64,000 bases of DNA from Moniliophthora roreri (lineage: Eukaryota > Basidiomycota > Agaricomycetes > Agaricales > Marasmiaceae). Numbering within the stretch: position 1 is the first letter of the stretch; every line of letters begins with the position of its first letter. Shown here piece after piece: positions 24,201-36,491 of the stretch. The DNA lies in assembly GCA_001466705.2 (NCBI GenBank), contig LATX02000024.1, positions 462,477 through 526,476 on the forward strand, in the 5' to 3' direction. The position numbers and the translations under genes were made by a program. The notes beneath the pieces were generated by a model, which saw only the letters and a list, made by a program, of their open reading frames with translations, did not search any database and was not told where the DNA came from.

Positions 24201-25650
24201 ACTATTCCTAACATTATTCAAAAACACAATCAGTCCTAGCTGCACCTTGGGAGTCATTCGCGTTCGACTAAACATGCTACTGTATCCTTTTTCTCATAAT
24301 TGAAGCAGGTCTCGGAAACGACATTGAAACACCTTTCTTGCTGGATCCATTTCCCATTCATCAGAAATCCTGGCTTACCTCACTACCAACTCATCGTTGC
24401 ACTCGTGCGAAATGCGTCGGCATTGAAACCCATCCACATTCCTTATACTGTCGAACCTGAGGATGATACGCGCACAGTGCAGACTTGGACTGGTATTCCC
24501 CAGAGTCAGAAACCATACCAGGTAGCCGGTATTCCTACGCAGTAGACAAGCAGTTAACCCACGAAAAGGCAGTTTTCCATGGGAGGCGACACTGGATAGG
24601 TCCCGTGAGATTGCCGAGCGAATGCCTTGGTACTGGAGCCTACTGCTCAGGGAGGTCCTGCACGCTTTGGGCCGAGAAGCGGTTTCCTGGGTTCGCACTA
24701 ACGATTCGCCGAGTCGAAGCCGCATGATTATTGGTTTTGGTCGTATACGAGTTGTACATAGGGATCTAGCGCTGCTCCTGACATGTGGATTTTCTAATGT
24801 AGTTGACTTGATATTAGTATTCCCCCGATTTCTATCTCACTTGTGCTCTGGCAATGGACTATGTTCGGAGAAATCCCTGATCTAACTCGGAACCGCGTTG
24901 TCGTGAGTCGCAGCCTTCGTCAATACCACCACTACCTTCTACGCATTCAAGACTCAAATATTATCCACGCAAGTGGACTGGACTACAGGCATGAAATCAA
25001 CGGGGAAAGATATTGCAATGGTTACGGTGTTACGGTGAGTATTAGTCAAGTTCTCGCTGTAAGAAAATTCGATTACGCTAATCTTAGGGTACCTTGTATA
25101 AAGGCCAGCCTGAAAATGAAGACAGCAATCATGGTCCATCGCATTGGACTTCCAACAATGCTTGTGTCTTTCTTGACCACTACACCCACAAAATGTCCAA
25201 CGTCTCCTCGCCTTTCTGTTCAGAAATCCTACATGTATCAAGGCAGAATACGAGCTCGGTTCTTCTCACAACTATCATCCTCGCTCCAAACCACCGTTTG
25301 GTCAGCCAAGCTACGGAAACTAGCCCTGAAACAACAGACCAACCAGGTTTCCTCTCGATTTCTTGGTATTAGTGATGGTGCGTTTATTGCTGTCTTCTTC
25401 GAGTTTTCAGTCCTTACAGGACACAATAGCCAGCGTTTTTGTCCCGTTTCCACCCTCCTCGGAATGAAGATGACAGGAAATACCCCGCGACTGTGATTCG
25501 ACCACCCCTCTACAAAAATGGGATAGGCGGTGGATCTATCGGCGGACCGCTTCCAAAGACAGCTCGCTCCTTCATATACATGCTCGTTCAAGCCCTATTT
25601 TTGCTCACATGGGTGGCATTCAAGGTGAAACCGTGCAAGCATACATGATC
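24200..25650 (+). other. Unassigned duplicated module (twin of part of 14841-17120)
   Basis: Plus-strand exon-like pieces: one with GLPHYQLIVALVRNASAL (about 24380-24420), one with YHHYLLRIQDSNIIHASGLD (about 24930-24980), a piece after a GT-AG intron with YKGQPENEDSNHGPSHWTSN (from about 25095), and a terminal piece with SFIYMLVQALFLLTWVAF that could be a membrane helix (about 25570-25620). The order suggests one decayed multi-exon gene. Family not recognised. Confidence 0.35.
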
Positions 25651-25935
25651 TCGAGAGAATAGAGGACACGGGGACGACAACTGGTTACACGAGGTGTGTT
25701 CATTTTCCCCCGCTTTTGTCCGAGTCTTATTTCCCAACTACTTAGTCTCGGCTTTTGCTCTTCTTGAAAATCTAGTCAGGGATACTGGGAACCTTATCGA
25801 CCGCAACTCACATTATCGCAAATTGCCCAAAACAAGGCAACGTTTGGGCCGCATTAGGACGCGCTACGGAATGGGATACGTCCTTATTCTGGGAACAAGT
25901 CTCGTACTCTGCAGTTGCCCCTCAAACACCACTCA

Positions 25936-26240
25936 ATGATGAAGCTTACCGCAGGATCCACTACCCTCACTGCCCGATCTTTGCACGAGGAACGGACTTG
26001 ACTACCGTGTTCATGACGTGTAAAACACCCAACACAGTTGCTTTCGCTTTTGTGAGCATATCTTTGTTCAACATGGTTCTTCAGCTGACTCTGCGTTACA
26101 GGATAACGGGCCCTGGATCTACAAGTATAGCTAATCCCTCGTCGAACCTTTTGCACCCTAGCGACGAGATCGTAGCTTTCCTCGCAAACCAAAGCGTCAA
26201 GGCCACCTTTTTTCTTCAGTGCGTGACCACTTGTTCTATT
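25936..26240 (+). pseudogene. CE4 polysaccharide (chitin) deacetylase pseudogene, copy 3
   Basis: Paralogue of the copy at 17131. It shares the shortened leader and the six-T frameshift before the third intron. Motif 1 reads AFDNGP: the second Asp of the family's metal-binding pair is Asn. The shared frameshift suggests the gene was already broken when the module duplicated. Downstream (26270-26720) is a diverged sequence containing VPFERADKVIARLSKMFG, homologous to the piece after copy 2. Confidence 0.75.
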
Positions 26241-26999
26241 TGATTTATTTCTCTGTCTGACTGCGAACCATTCTAGATGGCGAAAACTGTTGCTCAGAAG
26301 CGAACTCTACAAAGGTTTGCCATATCAGAACCGACCCATTGACGTCTTTGAACACCGCTCACCCTCGTTCATCTACGGTTGGGATATGTCATCCATCAAC
26401 GCCGTTTATCGTACAGGCGTAAGATTCTTTGGTATTCAAGACGGCTTTCTCCAAACCAACGGGGCTCTATCCCATTCCACCATCTAACACAACTCAACGT
26501 CAAACTCCACTTAATCGCGAAAGGGATCTCGTTTGACTTTCCTATAGCCAACGATGGACGGCGAAGACGATGACATTGGCATCATGACTATACATAGCGA
26601 TTACCACTACGACGTGCCTTTTGAACGAGCCGACAAGGTCATAGCAAGACTCTCCAAGATGTTTGGGAAGTGATGGTATCTGTCGAGCAGGAATTATTTT
26701 GATCCCTTTGCAATTACACAACCCCCAGTAAGTTGCCTTATTCTTGGACATTTCGTATGTGCCGACTTGCTCGATGTAGTCTCCAAGATGGATGGGGTTT
26801 ACGCACTGAGCCGACTAGCCACTCACGATGCCTGTTGCGACCTTGAGTTCCATATGTATATGTAGTCGTGTTAAAGAATGCAGCGTGTATTACTATTACT
26901 GTCATGACGTCCGGCATTTAAGATGAATTGTCTCTTTGTTGCTAATCCCAAGGCTAATCCACTATCACAAAACAGTAGGTTACTCACAGGAACCGGCTC

Positions 27000-28116
27000 T
27001 ACTAGACCTTCGTATATCCCTAACGTCCTTCAGAAACACCAAATCCGTCCCTGCCGTCCCCTTCATCTCCTTCTCCCTCGCCTTCTTTGCCCTCTTCGCA
27101 GGCCCAACAACAAGCAACGTCACAATCACAATATAAACATCCCTAAATTGCTTCAACGCATCTACACCCTTCTCATACGCCTCCCCTGCCGACTCGGAAC
27201 GCCCCATCCTCCATCCTGCAAATGTTCCAAAAACTCTCGATGTGAACAAGACACGTACGTTCGCATGCCTCTGAGAAAATCTTTTGACTTGGTGGTCCGA
27301 TTCGGGGAGGATGAAGTACCAAGAAACGCGTCGAGCGTTAGTATGAGAGAGTTTTGGGCTGCACTTGATCTCACAAGCGTGCGTGTGCATCTCCTCGCCT
27401 TCAAACACCCAAATCCCACCACCGAGCCAAGGTCGAACGAAGTTGTAGAAGAAGTCCGGGTTACAACTTCTTTTGATTGAGAGGGGCGTTTCGTGGAGTG
27501 TGTGGATGTGCGTGGTGAGCGTTTCAAGTCGGCTCACGGGACTGAAGTCAAGGTTGTCGAAGAAATGATTCTGGGCCTTTGTTGAATAAGAGCAGGCACT
27601 TGGGTTCATTATCGGATGCGCCGAGGTACGAGTTGAGTATCACCTCGTCGACGTATGTTAATACTGGTGGTTGGTCGGTAGCCTTGGAGATCTGGAGGAG
27701 GGGAATGCTGAGCAACGGTGGGATCCTCACGAGTTCTGAATCTGGTTGTGGTGCGAGCGTGTGTACGTAGAAATGGAGGATCCAGACGAGAACGAGGTGG
27801 GCTCGATGGATGTATTTAGGGACCTGAGGAGCAGCGATAACGGGGAGCCAGAGAGTAAAATAAGCCTTTATTCAGATCAGCTGGAGCTCGGAGAAGATAC
27901 CAGCTCACCTCGCGTACTCTCGATCTCCATCGTTCAGAGCTCTGCTTTTCTTCTTCCGTAATACCCGGCTTATTTCCCAACTGCAGTCCATCATTAATCG
28001 CAGCTTCCAATACAGCCTCCCATAATTCCCATTCGGAAGGAAGTTGTGTAATAGGCGGGGTTGGTTGGCATAAAGCCATTCCAAACCTCGGTGGATTCGG
28101 CGGGTTCGGACGGCAT
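27000..28116 (-). pseudogene. Indoleamine 2,3-dioxygenase pseudogene (copy 2)
   Basis: The N-terminal exon starts MPSEPAESTEVWNGF, then needs a frameshift to reach ITQLPSEWELWEAVLEAAIN and GITEEEKQSSERWRSRVRE. The main exon has PPVLTYVDEVILNSYLGAS, SCNPDFFYNFVRPWLGGGIW and, split over two frames, the MRTYV and GEAYEKGVDALKQFRD segments. The C-terminus has KGTAGTDLVFLKDVRD (family KGTGGTDLM). At least two frameshifts. It sits beside CE4 copy 3 in the same order as IDO copy 1 beside CE4 copy 2. Confidence 0.85.
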
Positions 28117-29587
28117 TGCTGTTACAGTAAAAGAATCAATTAGTCGTGGTATATATCATGAAACTAAAGGCGATTTACTCTGGACTTGCAATTATGACTC
28201 ACACTCCAACCAGAGCTAGGAAGGAAACTTGGCCGAACGTTGAGTTTGACAGCATGGGTTGACCTCCTAACAGGTCTGGACCGGTGTGATAAGGAGATCG
28301 TTCTTTGTGAATTCCTCGTAGATTTTCCGTTATGTGACCGTATAGAAGAGAGTTGATGCAAGCGAGAGTGGGCCTGAGAAACGACGTTGTGATGGTAGCG
28401 AAGAAAGCACCGAGTTGATGGGCGCCTATTGCCCTTCCTCCGCAACTTGCACGACGTCGGTGTCGGATACATACTTTATCGCCTGCCCAAAGGATTGGTA
28501 TCTGGCGCGACTAGATTGAGGTATCGAATTGGAAAAATGGAAGCTAGAGTTGTCAGGAAGGAGAAGGAGATTAAGAATTATCTAGCGCTATGTGAGTTTA
28601 CCGGTTAACCTTGCGACTCTGACGCTGACATGTTATTTGAAGATTTTTCTTCTCTTTTATACTTATGAACTCTTGCAAGGAACCTTCTCGCACAACAATA
28701 TAGTACTCTAGATTGCTCCTTGAAACTTCTGAATATTCGGTATCGTGCATTGTCAGTGGTGATACTCTCGGTTCCCAAATCAGCACTCCGATGTTGACGA
28801 CGTTGATTCGAGACGCAGCGTGTCATCGGATACAGCTCACTATCTCAGTAGAGGACCAACCATGTTGTTGTTTGATCTTCTAATACACATTAGAGCTTGC
28901 GTGTTCCCATACGATATCTTGAAGGAGTGTTACTGAACTAAACCGGACTATTTAACTGATAGAGCCAACGACCAATTTCTCGAGTCATATGTCGTATTCA
29001 CATCCACCCGATGATCGTCGCAACTCTTTCATCATTACGACCACCACGCTTCAAACCTAAGGATCTGGCAATAGTTATACATGGGACGGATCGGAATATG
29101 GGCACTGGAGAGCAGGAAATCAACCGGGATCTGGAAAGAGATTAGAAGTGTTACCAGTGAGCGCTAATCAAGTTCTTGCTCCGAACAGCCTCATTCAACT
29201 CCAACTAATTGATTCATAGATACGAAGCAAGCAATTTCACTTTGTTGCGCTCTTGAAGAAATGAGCTGACCCATTTAGGTTCTCAGTTTATATCAAGACT
29301 ATTCCTGAGGCCTAGTGTTCACCGGGTTGAGGGTAACGGCGCATGAGTGCGCGAGGTTGAACAAAATAGTACGCCTTTTACTTTAATGCTCACCGTTAAT
29401 TTTCGTCCACGAATGCAGAAAGGCAGTACATGTTGATTGACGCTGCCACTTTATCGCCCTAGAAAGCTGTTCATCCAATCCGATTTGTCGAACCTCATGT
29501 TGACTGACATACAAAATGATGTGGGACCCCGTGTTCCCCACGACCCATTCTTGCCTTTCTACCACTATCATCTCGCTCAACGCTGTA
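28117..29587. other. Unassigned module upstream of family X copy D
   Basis: Twin of 19150-20584. Contains an exon-like piece at about 29000-29160 (DRRNSFIITTTTLQT, a stop, then EYGHWRAGNQPGSGKR). No complete gene. Confidence 0.4.
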
Positions 29588-31612
29588 ATGAGCTTCGTGA
29601 ACTCGTCGCACACAATCATCACAGGCGAAAATACCTTGAACCATGTTCAGGGGAACCAAGTCAACAGCACGATCAATACGGGTACAGTCAATTTCAACAC
29701 TAGCCAGGCAGTGGCAAAGCGTACTGAGCACGATGAGGTTCGTGTAACACCTGCTTCAATGATTAATTCGGTGGACTAATCAGGCGATCTTGTAGTTTCA
29801 ATATGTGAGACGTGGAGACATGGTCAAGGTGAAGGAGCTAGGCTCTACAGAGCTTTCAGAGTGGGATTGGAAATGGCAAAACAGAGACTTAAACGGTCAA
29901 TGCAAGTTGTCAGCTCAGAAAACAATCTACACTGTCGAAATAGTTGATCGGCAATCCAAGTTCACTGCTATGATCTACGAAGGCGAAGATGCACAAGATT
30001 TATGGGAGAAGGATTTTCGACAGTTCTCGCGTACCCAGTAGGCTTTTATCTATCACTCGGGAGCTTTATATCTGACAGGCGGCCAGCGATCCGCAACTAT
30101 TCGGGATTAACCAGTCGGCAATCCCAGCACTGATCTTTCATCACGGTACGACACATCTTGAGCTTTCTATTGACGGTATATCCTGACGGTTCCCATAGAA
30201 CTCATCCCCTGTGCGCATTTTTACACGGGATCTTTCTGGATGCATGTCTACATTCAATATCTGGCAGTCAGTCTAGATCCCTGCTCCTGTCTCAATTTTG
30301 TTGAGCTAACACCGTTTGGCTCTTCCAGACAAACATGCGATGCTGGGATACCATGTTATGGATGAACACCACTAGTGGCGTGCTTCTCTGCGGGCCTGAT
30401 GGTCCTGCCACCTGGCTTAATTATTCAAGCCCAGCCGAGTCGATTGATGTTCCATCCACTATCGACATGTTGAAGGATGACACTTCCTTTAGGTTCTTTA
30501 GCAAATTCGGGCGGAGTGTGGATGATAGTGTATTGAATTGTGCATTACCTAGCTCGAAGCCTACCTTTCTTGACGATCTGTTTCCGCGAATGGCAGATAA
30601 GGATGCCGACCATCCTGACTGGAGTTCAGCGATGCCATGTTATCTCCGCGGTCTTTGGCGGAATCCACCAGATCACCTCCCGATGGACGTCATAGGTGGA
30701 CTTCGGTTCGACACCGTCTACTCACCGTCACTGGAGGCTGTTGCGAGGCCACGAGAAGCTCGTTCGTTATGGGAATGGTGCAAGACGGATGGAGTATTGA
30801 TGGTTGAAACAGAGCTGAATGGGTGGTTGATACCATTGATAGGGGCGGTTTCTGTGTTTGATTTAGGCTCAGGAATCTGCAGATTCAAGTTAGACCCGGT
30901 TCAAGCAGAGCATGTTGATCTTGGAGCTAGCTATAATTGGTCGAGGTTCCACAAGGAGTGGTTATTGCAGTCCTCACGGGTTTTCGACGCTCTTGATGTT
31001 ACAGAAGAGAAGGAAAACTTTTGTACGTCCCTTCACTGTTTAATTTCATTACGCAGACTGATATTTTCTTTCTCCCACAAGTTATTGTTGAACCACCCCA
31101 CCTGACTTTAAAATCTACTCAGTGCCCCCGAACCTTCCCCACCCTCCATAATGCTGAAGACCCCATTGAAGAAACAATGCCCACACCCATTTACCTCTTC
31201 GTTCATTCCCTCCCCACAACACTATCCGAAATCGTATCCTGGTTGGAAAGACCTTGTTATTTCTGGTCTTTTGACAAGACCGGTCAATCTCGGCTGTCAG
31301 AGGAGGAATGTGAGCGGTGGGGCCTTCCAGTACTCGTGCCCGACACAGGAGTTCTCGATCGAGTTGTGCTGCGCTCATGGCCAACTCACATCCATGCCGC
31401 CCTCCGAGACTGGCAGAAGGCTCGGGGATTTGACCCCACCACCTCCGATTGGGCACGAAGTAAGGGTTCGCTAGAGTTGGAGATCATTGGTACCGAGGAT
31501 CGTTTTGTGCTCGTCGAAGGTATGTCATCCTCACAGTATATCTTTCTCTTCCTCAGGTGCAATTTTAGAGGCGCTGACTGAAGACTTGGACTGGGAGGTT
31601 CTGGACGTATGA
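29588..31612 (+). CDS. Family X copy D, probably intact
   Basis: Same exon plan as copy B. Exon 1 carries NTLNHVQGNQVNSTINTGT; exon 2 follows an intron of about 50 nt and starts FQYVRRGDMVKVKELGSTEL. Exon 5 begins near 30330 (NMRCWDTMLWMNTTSG) and includes STIDMLKDDTSFRFFSKFG and LRGLWRNPPDHLPMDVIGG. Exon 7 has LSEEECERWGLPVLVPDTG. The gene ends EDLDWEVLDV. No stop or frameshift was found, but the exon 5 donor, gtgagt in copy B, has become attgat, so splicing would need an upstream gtggtt donor (joining ELNG to FKLD in frame). Function unknown. Exons 5-7 are duplicated exactly at 2795-3864. Confidence 0.65.
30281..31350 (+). repeat. Direct repeat, copy 2 (pairs with 2795-3864)
   Basis: Central part of family X copy D, identical to 2795-3864 wherever compared. 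It sits in an otherwise continuous gene, so it is probably the native copy. Confidence 0.88.
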
Positions 31613-33540
31613 TGGGCAATTAATGAGGCGAGGTCAATCGTACTATTCTCAACTATTATATATATGCTCGCTGCAAGATGCAATCCTCATCTTCACGACC
31701 TACAACCTCCATACTTATCGGTTGCAGCTCAGTGGCCATTTGGAAGGAAAGCGAGGATGATTAGTCGAGCTGTGAGAGTGAACACTCGAAAATATCTGTG
31801 AGCGAGGGAGATTGCAAAGAATATGGTCAGCGTACATACCTATGGCTGATGTCCCTGTTTTTGCGCTCTTCTACCCCTCGACAGGGCATTGAATATGCTC
31901 CAAAATCAGCTTCGTATTGACGGTTTTCGTGTCTTGAGAATTCAAGGGCCAGTTTACGGAAAGCATGAAAAGTGAAAGATAGGAATACATGAAAAGTGCT
32001 ACTTGTGTGCCTTCGATACCAGACCGTCTGTGTTGCATTCTGTGAGATGTGCTGAGTAAAGCCTCGTAAGACATGTGTTGAACTTGGGAGATTGTGGTGA
32101 CTGTCGGAGGAAACATGCGTCGAATTCAGTGTGTTCTTCAATTTGGCTCGAGATGAATAAGTACATGGGTACAGGTAAAGATGCAACAAAATACTGCTAC
32201 TTCAAGACGATGCAATGACCAGCTCCACTCGGATACGCTATCCCAACCCAGACCGACCGATTCAACGGAACTCGGTATTAGCGGCGCAGCGCCCTTCGCG
32301 AAGATGTCGAGGTCAAGAAAGAAGATCTGCGAATGCGTACGTTTGGCAATTATTGGATACGTTTCCAGTTATGGGTCCAGGTGTGTTCGTATGGTTGAAA
32401 GGTATGATGCAGGGTTTCAGCTCTTGATTCCAAGAAAACAGGTATGTCGATATCCACTTAAGAGACGACGTGAGTACGGGAGATACATGAAAGGATTGGC
32501 ATAGACATACCCAAGTGAACGCTGCAGTACTGGGACACCTTCAGACGGAACTTGGTGCAAAGTATCAAGGGAAGGCAACGGGAGGTCTCAAGCCGGAAAG
32601 TCGAACTTTGTGTCTCCTAGGGTCTTCTCGGTGTGAAATCAAGCCACGAATAGGATGTAGCTCGCGATGACATTGTTTTGACAACTTGTCCTTCTTCGAG
32701 GTCTGTTCTCCAGCGTATGAGATCGGCGGCCAAGAGGTGGCAAAGTTCAATGCAGCTGAGAGCAAACGATACCTGTGGCACTAGGCATCTGAGAGTAAAT
32801 GTTGAGGACGAGATGGAAAGAACATGAAAAGGTTTCGTACTGGAGATATGTCGTTACACCGTTCCGTGTAGGCCTAGTTTTCCTCCTGCCAACGTTCTAT
32901 CCTGAATGATACTGCCCTTTATCGCTGCTCTTCTTATGTGCGGTGCTCAATTTTATTCCTTGGGATTGGTGTGAATGATGTTACAATGTACGACGTGCAG
33001 TCCTGAGGTTGTGTGAGGAAGAAAATCTGCCGACGAAGTACAAAGCACATACCGGGTACCCCATTTCTTCCCGCTTTTCCTGTACTCCTAGGGCTATGCT
33101 TTTTTTCTTTATGCGACTTTGAGGGCGACGGATTGATATTTGAGTTGTTGGGGTGGGGAATAATGGTTTTGGAGTAGCCTGGCGACGGGGACATGAGAGC
33201 AGCGAAGCTAGTAGTCGAAAAAGGAAAAGTATTAGTAGCTCACCTATGCTGGATAATTTCCTTCTATGTTGAGATCTGCTCAACTTGCAAAGATAATGGA
33301 GGCCCTCCGAGGAAAGACGAAATCAGAAATGGAAGTCTGGTTTACGGTGTTTCATCTCTGACGCGTCTCTAACGTTCATAAAGCATCTTCCCACCTTGGC
33401 CGCTGGACCTATGACTTGAAACTGCACCTATACATGAGAATTCTTGGTTCTGTACGACCTAAGCTTATATACTCGCACATCCTATCCATTATCAACTATA
33501 TGAAAAGAATTACATTTCTTCACATATTGCATGCTTAACA
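31613..33540. other. Unassigned duplicated module (twin of 22378-24200)
   Basis: Fragmented minus-strand frames parallel those at 22378-24200. The 33200-33370 end also matches 13400-13600 and 24000-24090, showing how modules were shuffled between units. No product assigned. Confidence 0.35.
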
Positions 33541-33544
33541 AGAC

Positions 33545-34625
33545 CATCAAATCAATCCTAGCAGCTATACATTTCGTCTCCTTTTCCAAGCCTCTCGCCT
33601 TCCTCGCCCCCCGCGTGCCCAACAAACGACATCATATGTGCATCCCTAAACTGCTGCAACGAATCCACAGCCCTGTTATACACCTCCCCTACTGAACGGA
33701 GCTTCTCATCCCAGTCTTCATCTTGCAGACTTTTGACGTGAACAAGGCATGTATGTTCGCATGTCTTTGAAAAAGTCCTTCGGCTTGGTAGTCCGATCCA
33801 GAGACGAAAAAGTACCCAGGAATGTGTCGAGTGTTTGTAGGAGAGGGGTGCTTGATCCCGCGGACGTCTGTGTCAACGTCTCTTCGCTTTCGAAGACTCA
33901 AGTGCTACATCCCATAGCCAAGGTCGAATAAGGTCATAAGAGAACTCCGGATCGCAAGCTCCTCTAATAGGAAGAAACATATTGCGGATGGTGGTAAAGG
34001 TTCCGAGTTGGCTCACGAAGTAGAGGGTTTGTGTGAGTCTCTGCCGAACAGGGAGCGATACTATGTACAAACTTCAAAGTGCATCGCTTTAGCACTTTCC
34101 CATTTCGGCCTTCACACTCGAAAGATGGAACGCTTGTTCGCCTGCCGACCGTGGCCCTTTGCTGTATAAAAAGCAGGTAACTCGTCAGCGTACGGTAATA
34201 CAGGTGGTTGATCCGCAGCCTCGGAGATTTGGATAAGAGACGTGGTGGGATCTTCACGCGTTCTTCTGAGTCTGGGAGTGTGTGTACGTAGAAATGGAGG
34301 ATCCAGAGAATGAGGCAGCCTCAATGGATGTGTTTGCTATCGGGTCTTGAGGTACAGCGAGAGCATGGAGCTAAAGAATAGAACCAGCATTCGTTCACGT
34401 CAGCTGGAGCATGGAGGAGATTACAGCTCACCTCACGTACTCTCAATCCCCGAGGTCTGCTTTTTCTTCTTCCGTGATACCTTGTTTACTTCCTAGCTGT
34501 AGTTCTTCGCCTATCGCAGCTCCCAATACTGTTCCCATTCGAAAGAAAGACATATAATAGGCATATTGTTTGGCATAAAGCCATTCCAGAACTCAATGGA
34601 TTCGGCGGGTTCAGATGTCATTGCT
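33545..34625 (-). pseudogene. Indoleamine 2,3-dioxygenase pseudogene (copy 4)
   Basis: Closest to copy 3. Readable pieces: TSLIQISEAADQPPVLPYAD in the middle, CDPEFSYDLIRPWLWD, and a degraded C-terminal exon. The GITEEEKQ/RVRE junction has lost bases, and the C-terminal haem-ligand exon is largely gone. Multiple frameshifts. Non-functional. Confidence 0.7.
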
Positions 34626-36491
34626 GTTACAGTAAGAATCAGTCAGTCGTAGTATAGATTATGAAGTAAAAATGTCTTACCAGTATGACTTGAACGCTCC
34701 AATCAGAGCTACGCGGGGAAAGTGACTATTGGCCGAGCGTCGAGTTTGACAGCATGACAGGTATGAGATAGGTTTGGGTCGGTGTGACAAGGAGTAGGAT
34801 AGTCACTCTGAATTTCCGACAAGTATTCCATTATGTGACCGTATAGAAGAGGACTGAGGCAAGCGAGAATGGACCTGAGGAACAACGTCGTGGTGGTACC
34901 GAGGAAAGCATCGAGCGGACGAGCGCCTATTGCTTTTTCTCCACAACTTTCACATCCGAGTCGGATACTTTATCGCCTACCCAAAGGATTCATGATATTC
35001 GCCACGATTGGATCGGGTATCAAGTTGAAAAAACGGACTAGGGTTATCAGGAGGCAAAAGGAGATAAAAAGTTCTCTGTCGCTACTACGTGAGTTTACCG
35101 GTTAACTTCATCGCAACTCTGACTCTGACATGTTGTTGAAGATTTTTTCTCTTTTGTATCTATGAATTCTTGCAAGGAAGGTTCTCGCAAAACATACAGC
35201 ACCCCTGCTTTTGCCTTAAAATTCCCGAACATTCAGTACCGTGCTTTGCCAGTAGCAGGTCACGATACTCTCTCTCTCGGTTCCCAAATGAACACTCCAG
35301 TATCAACAGCATTGGTTCGAGACACAGCGTATCATCGGGTACAGCTCACCATCTCAGTGAGGGCCAACCACTTCGTCCTCTGATCTTTCAATACACATTG
35401 AGCTTGCGTCCGAACTCGCGACGCGATGTGAGTGCCATACTTTGGACAAGTGTTGCTGAATCGATCCTGACCGTTTAATAGTGATAACGCCAGCAATTTA
35501 TCTTTCGAGTTCACATCCACTCGATTAACGTTTGGTGGAACACCGATGATCTCGGAGACATATAAAGTCCCATCCAACCCATTTGCTGTATCACGATGGC
35601 CGATGCTAATCTCATTTACCAAGTTCAAGCGAAAATCCTATTGTTCTCATCTCGAGACATCGCGACCTCGAGGCGCTGTGTCAGCATCCTGATCTTGAGT
35701 TCAGAAGCGGTGCCGGTCCCCAAACCAAGGTCCGAGACGTAGGATCTCCGCAGTGACGACGCGTCTTCCTTGACCATTATGTTCACCAAGTATCTGCATA
35801 TCTGGCTCAGCCTCATTCTCTTCTCGTCATTCTCACAGCTCGTTTCATCAATATCGTAATGCTTGCTCAAATGAAAAACTCTGTTATCGGTGTCTAGTAT
35901 GCTTGCCCTGAAATCTGCCGCTATTCTGTTTCTGAAATGTGGCCTGAGCTTCCGTCGTAAAATCGCAGTCAGCAAGTCGAACAGTCGCGGACACTTTTGT
36001 CGTTCCCCTCGCTGGCTGACCTCACCCCTTATAATGTCTTGCAGGCTGTGGTTGATCGAGTCTTGAGGCCAGCTCAGCGTTCTTGGAGTTGCCCGGGAAG
36101 TTTGACTCGTTGAAAGCGACGCTGCTTTACAAGGATCCCTTGGCACGTCTATGTTGACAAAGGTTCTTCAGAACAATCTATTCAAGAACCAAGGTGTATT
36201 GGACCTCTCCCGAATAGCTCTATGTACGAGAACGTTTGGTATCACGGTCGTCAATCTTTGCGGAAACCATTTGATCGCGACAGAGATCATCATTGTCTTC
36301 ACTACTGCTCTCTCACCTTTTTGGTATCAACTTGCTAGATATGAATATTACCGACCAGCAGTCGGTGATCCGTGCGCAATTAATGAACGTTTGGACTCTC
36401 CATATCGAACTGCAACCTGGTTGCGTTGCGCAGAAGATTGCTGGCAGTTCATCAACTATGTCTCATCTTCACTATATACAAAAGCTAAATT
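34626..36491. other. End of tandem array; no supported gene
   Basis: 34626-35500 matches the modules upstream of family X copies C and D. 35600-36130 resembles 15241-15440. A 173-codon minus-strand open frame (35625-36146) keeps a short stretch (LDTDNRVFHLS) whose counterpart is recognisable near 15.35 kb, so it may be a remnant of a real minus-strand gene. I cannot name it. Confidence 0.35.

Noticed and set aside
24843..25496. 217-codon open frame as an intact gene
   Set aside because: The homologous stretch at 15.9-16.7 kb is conserved in other frames separated by introns, and this long frame runs through a conserved GT-AG intron.
35625..36146. 173-codon minus frame as a confident gene
   Set aside because: Only a short part is conserved near 15.35 kb, and there is no known family or splice support.
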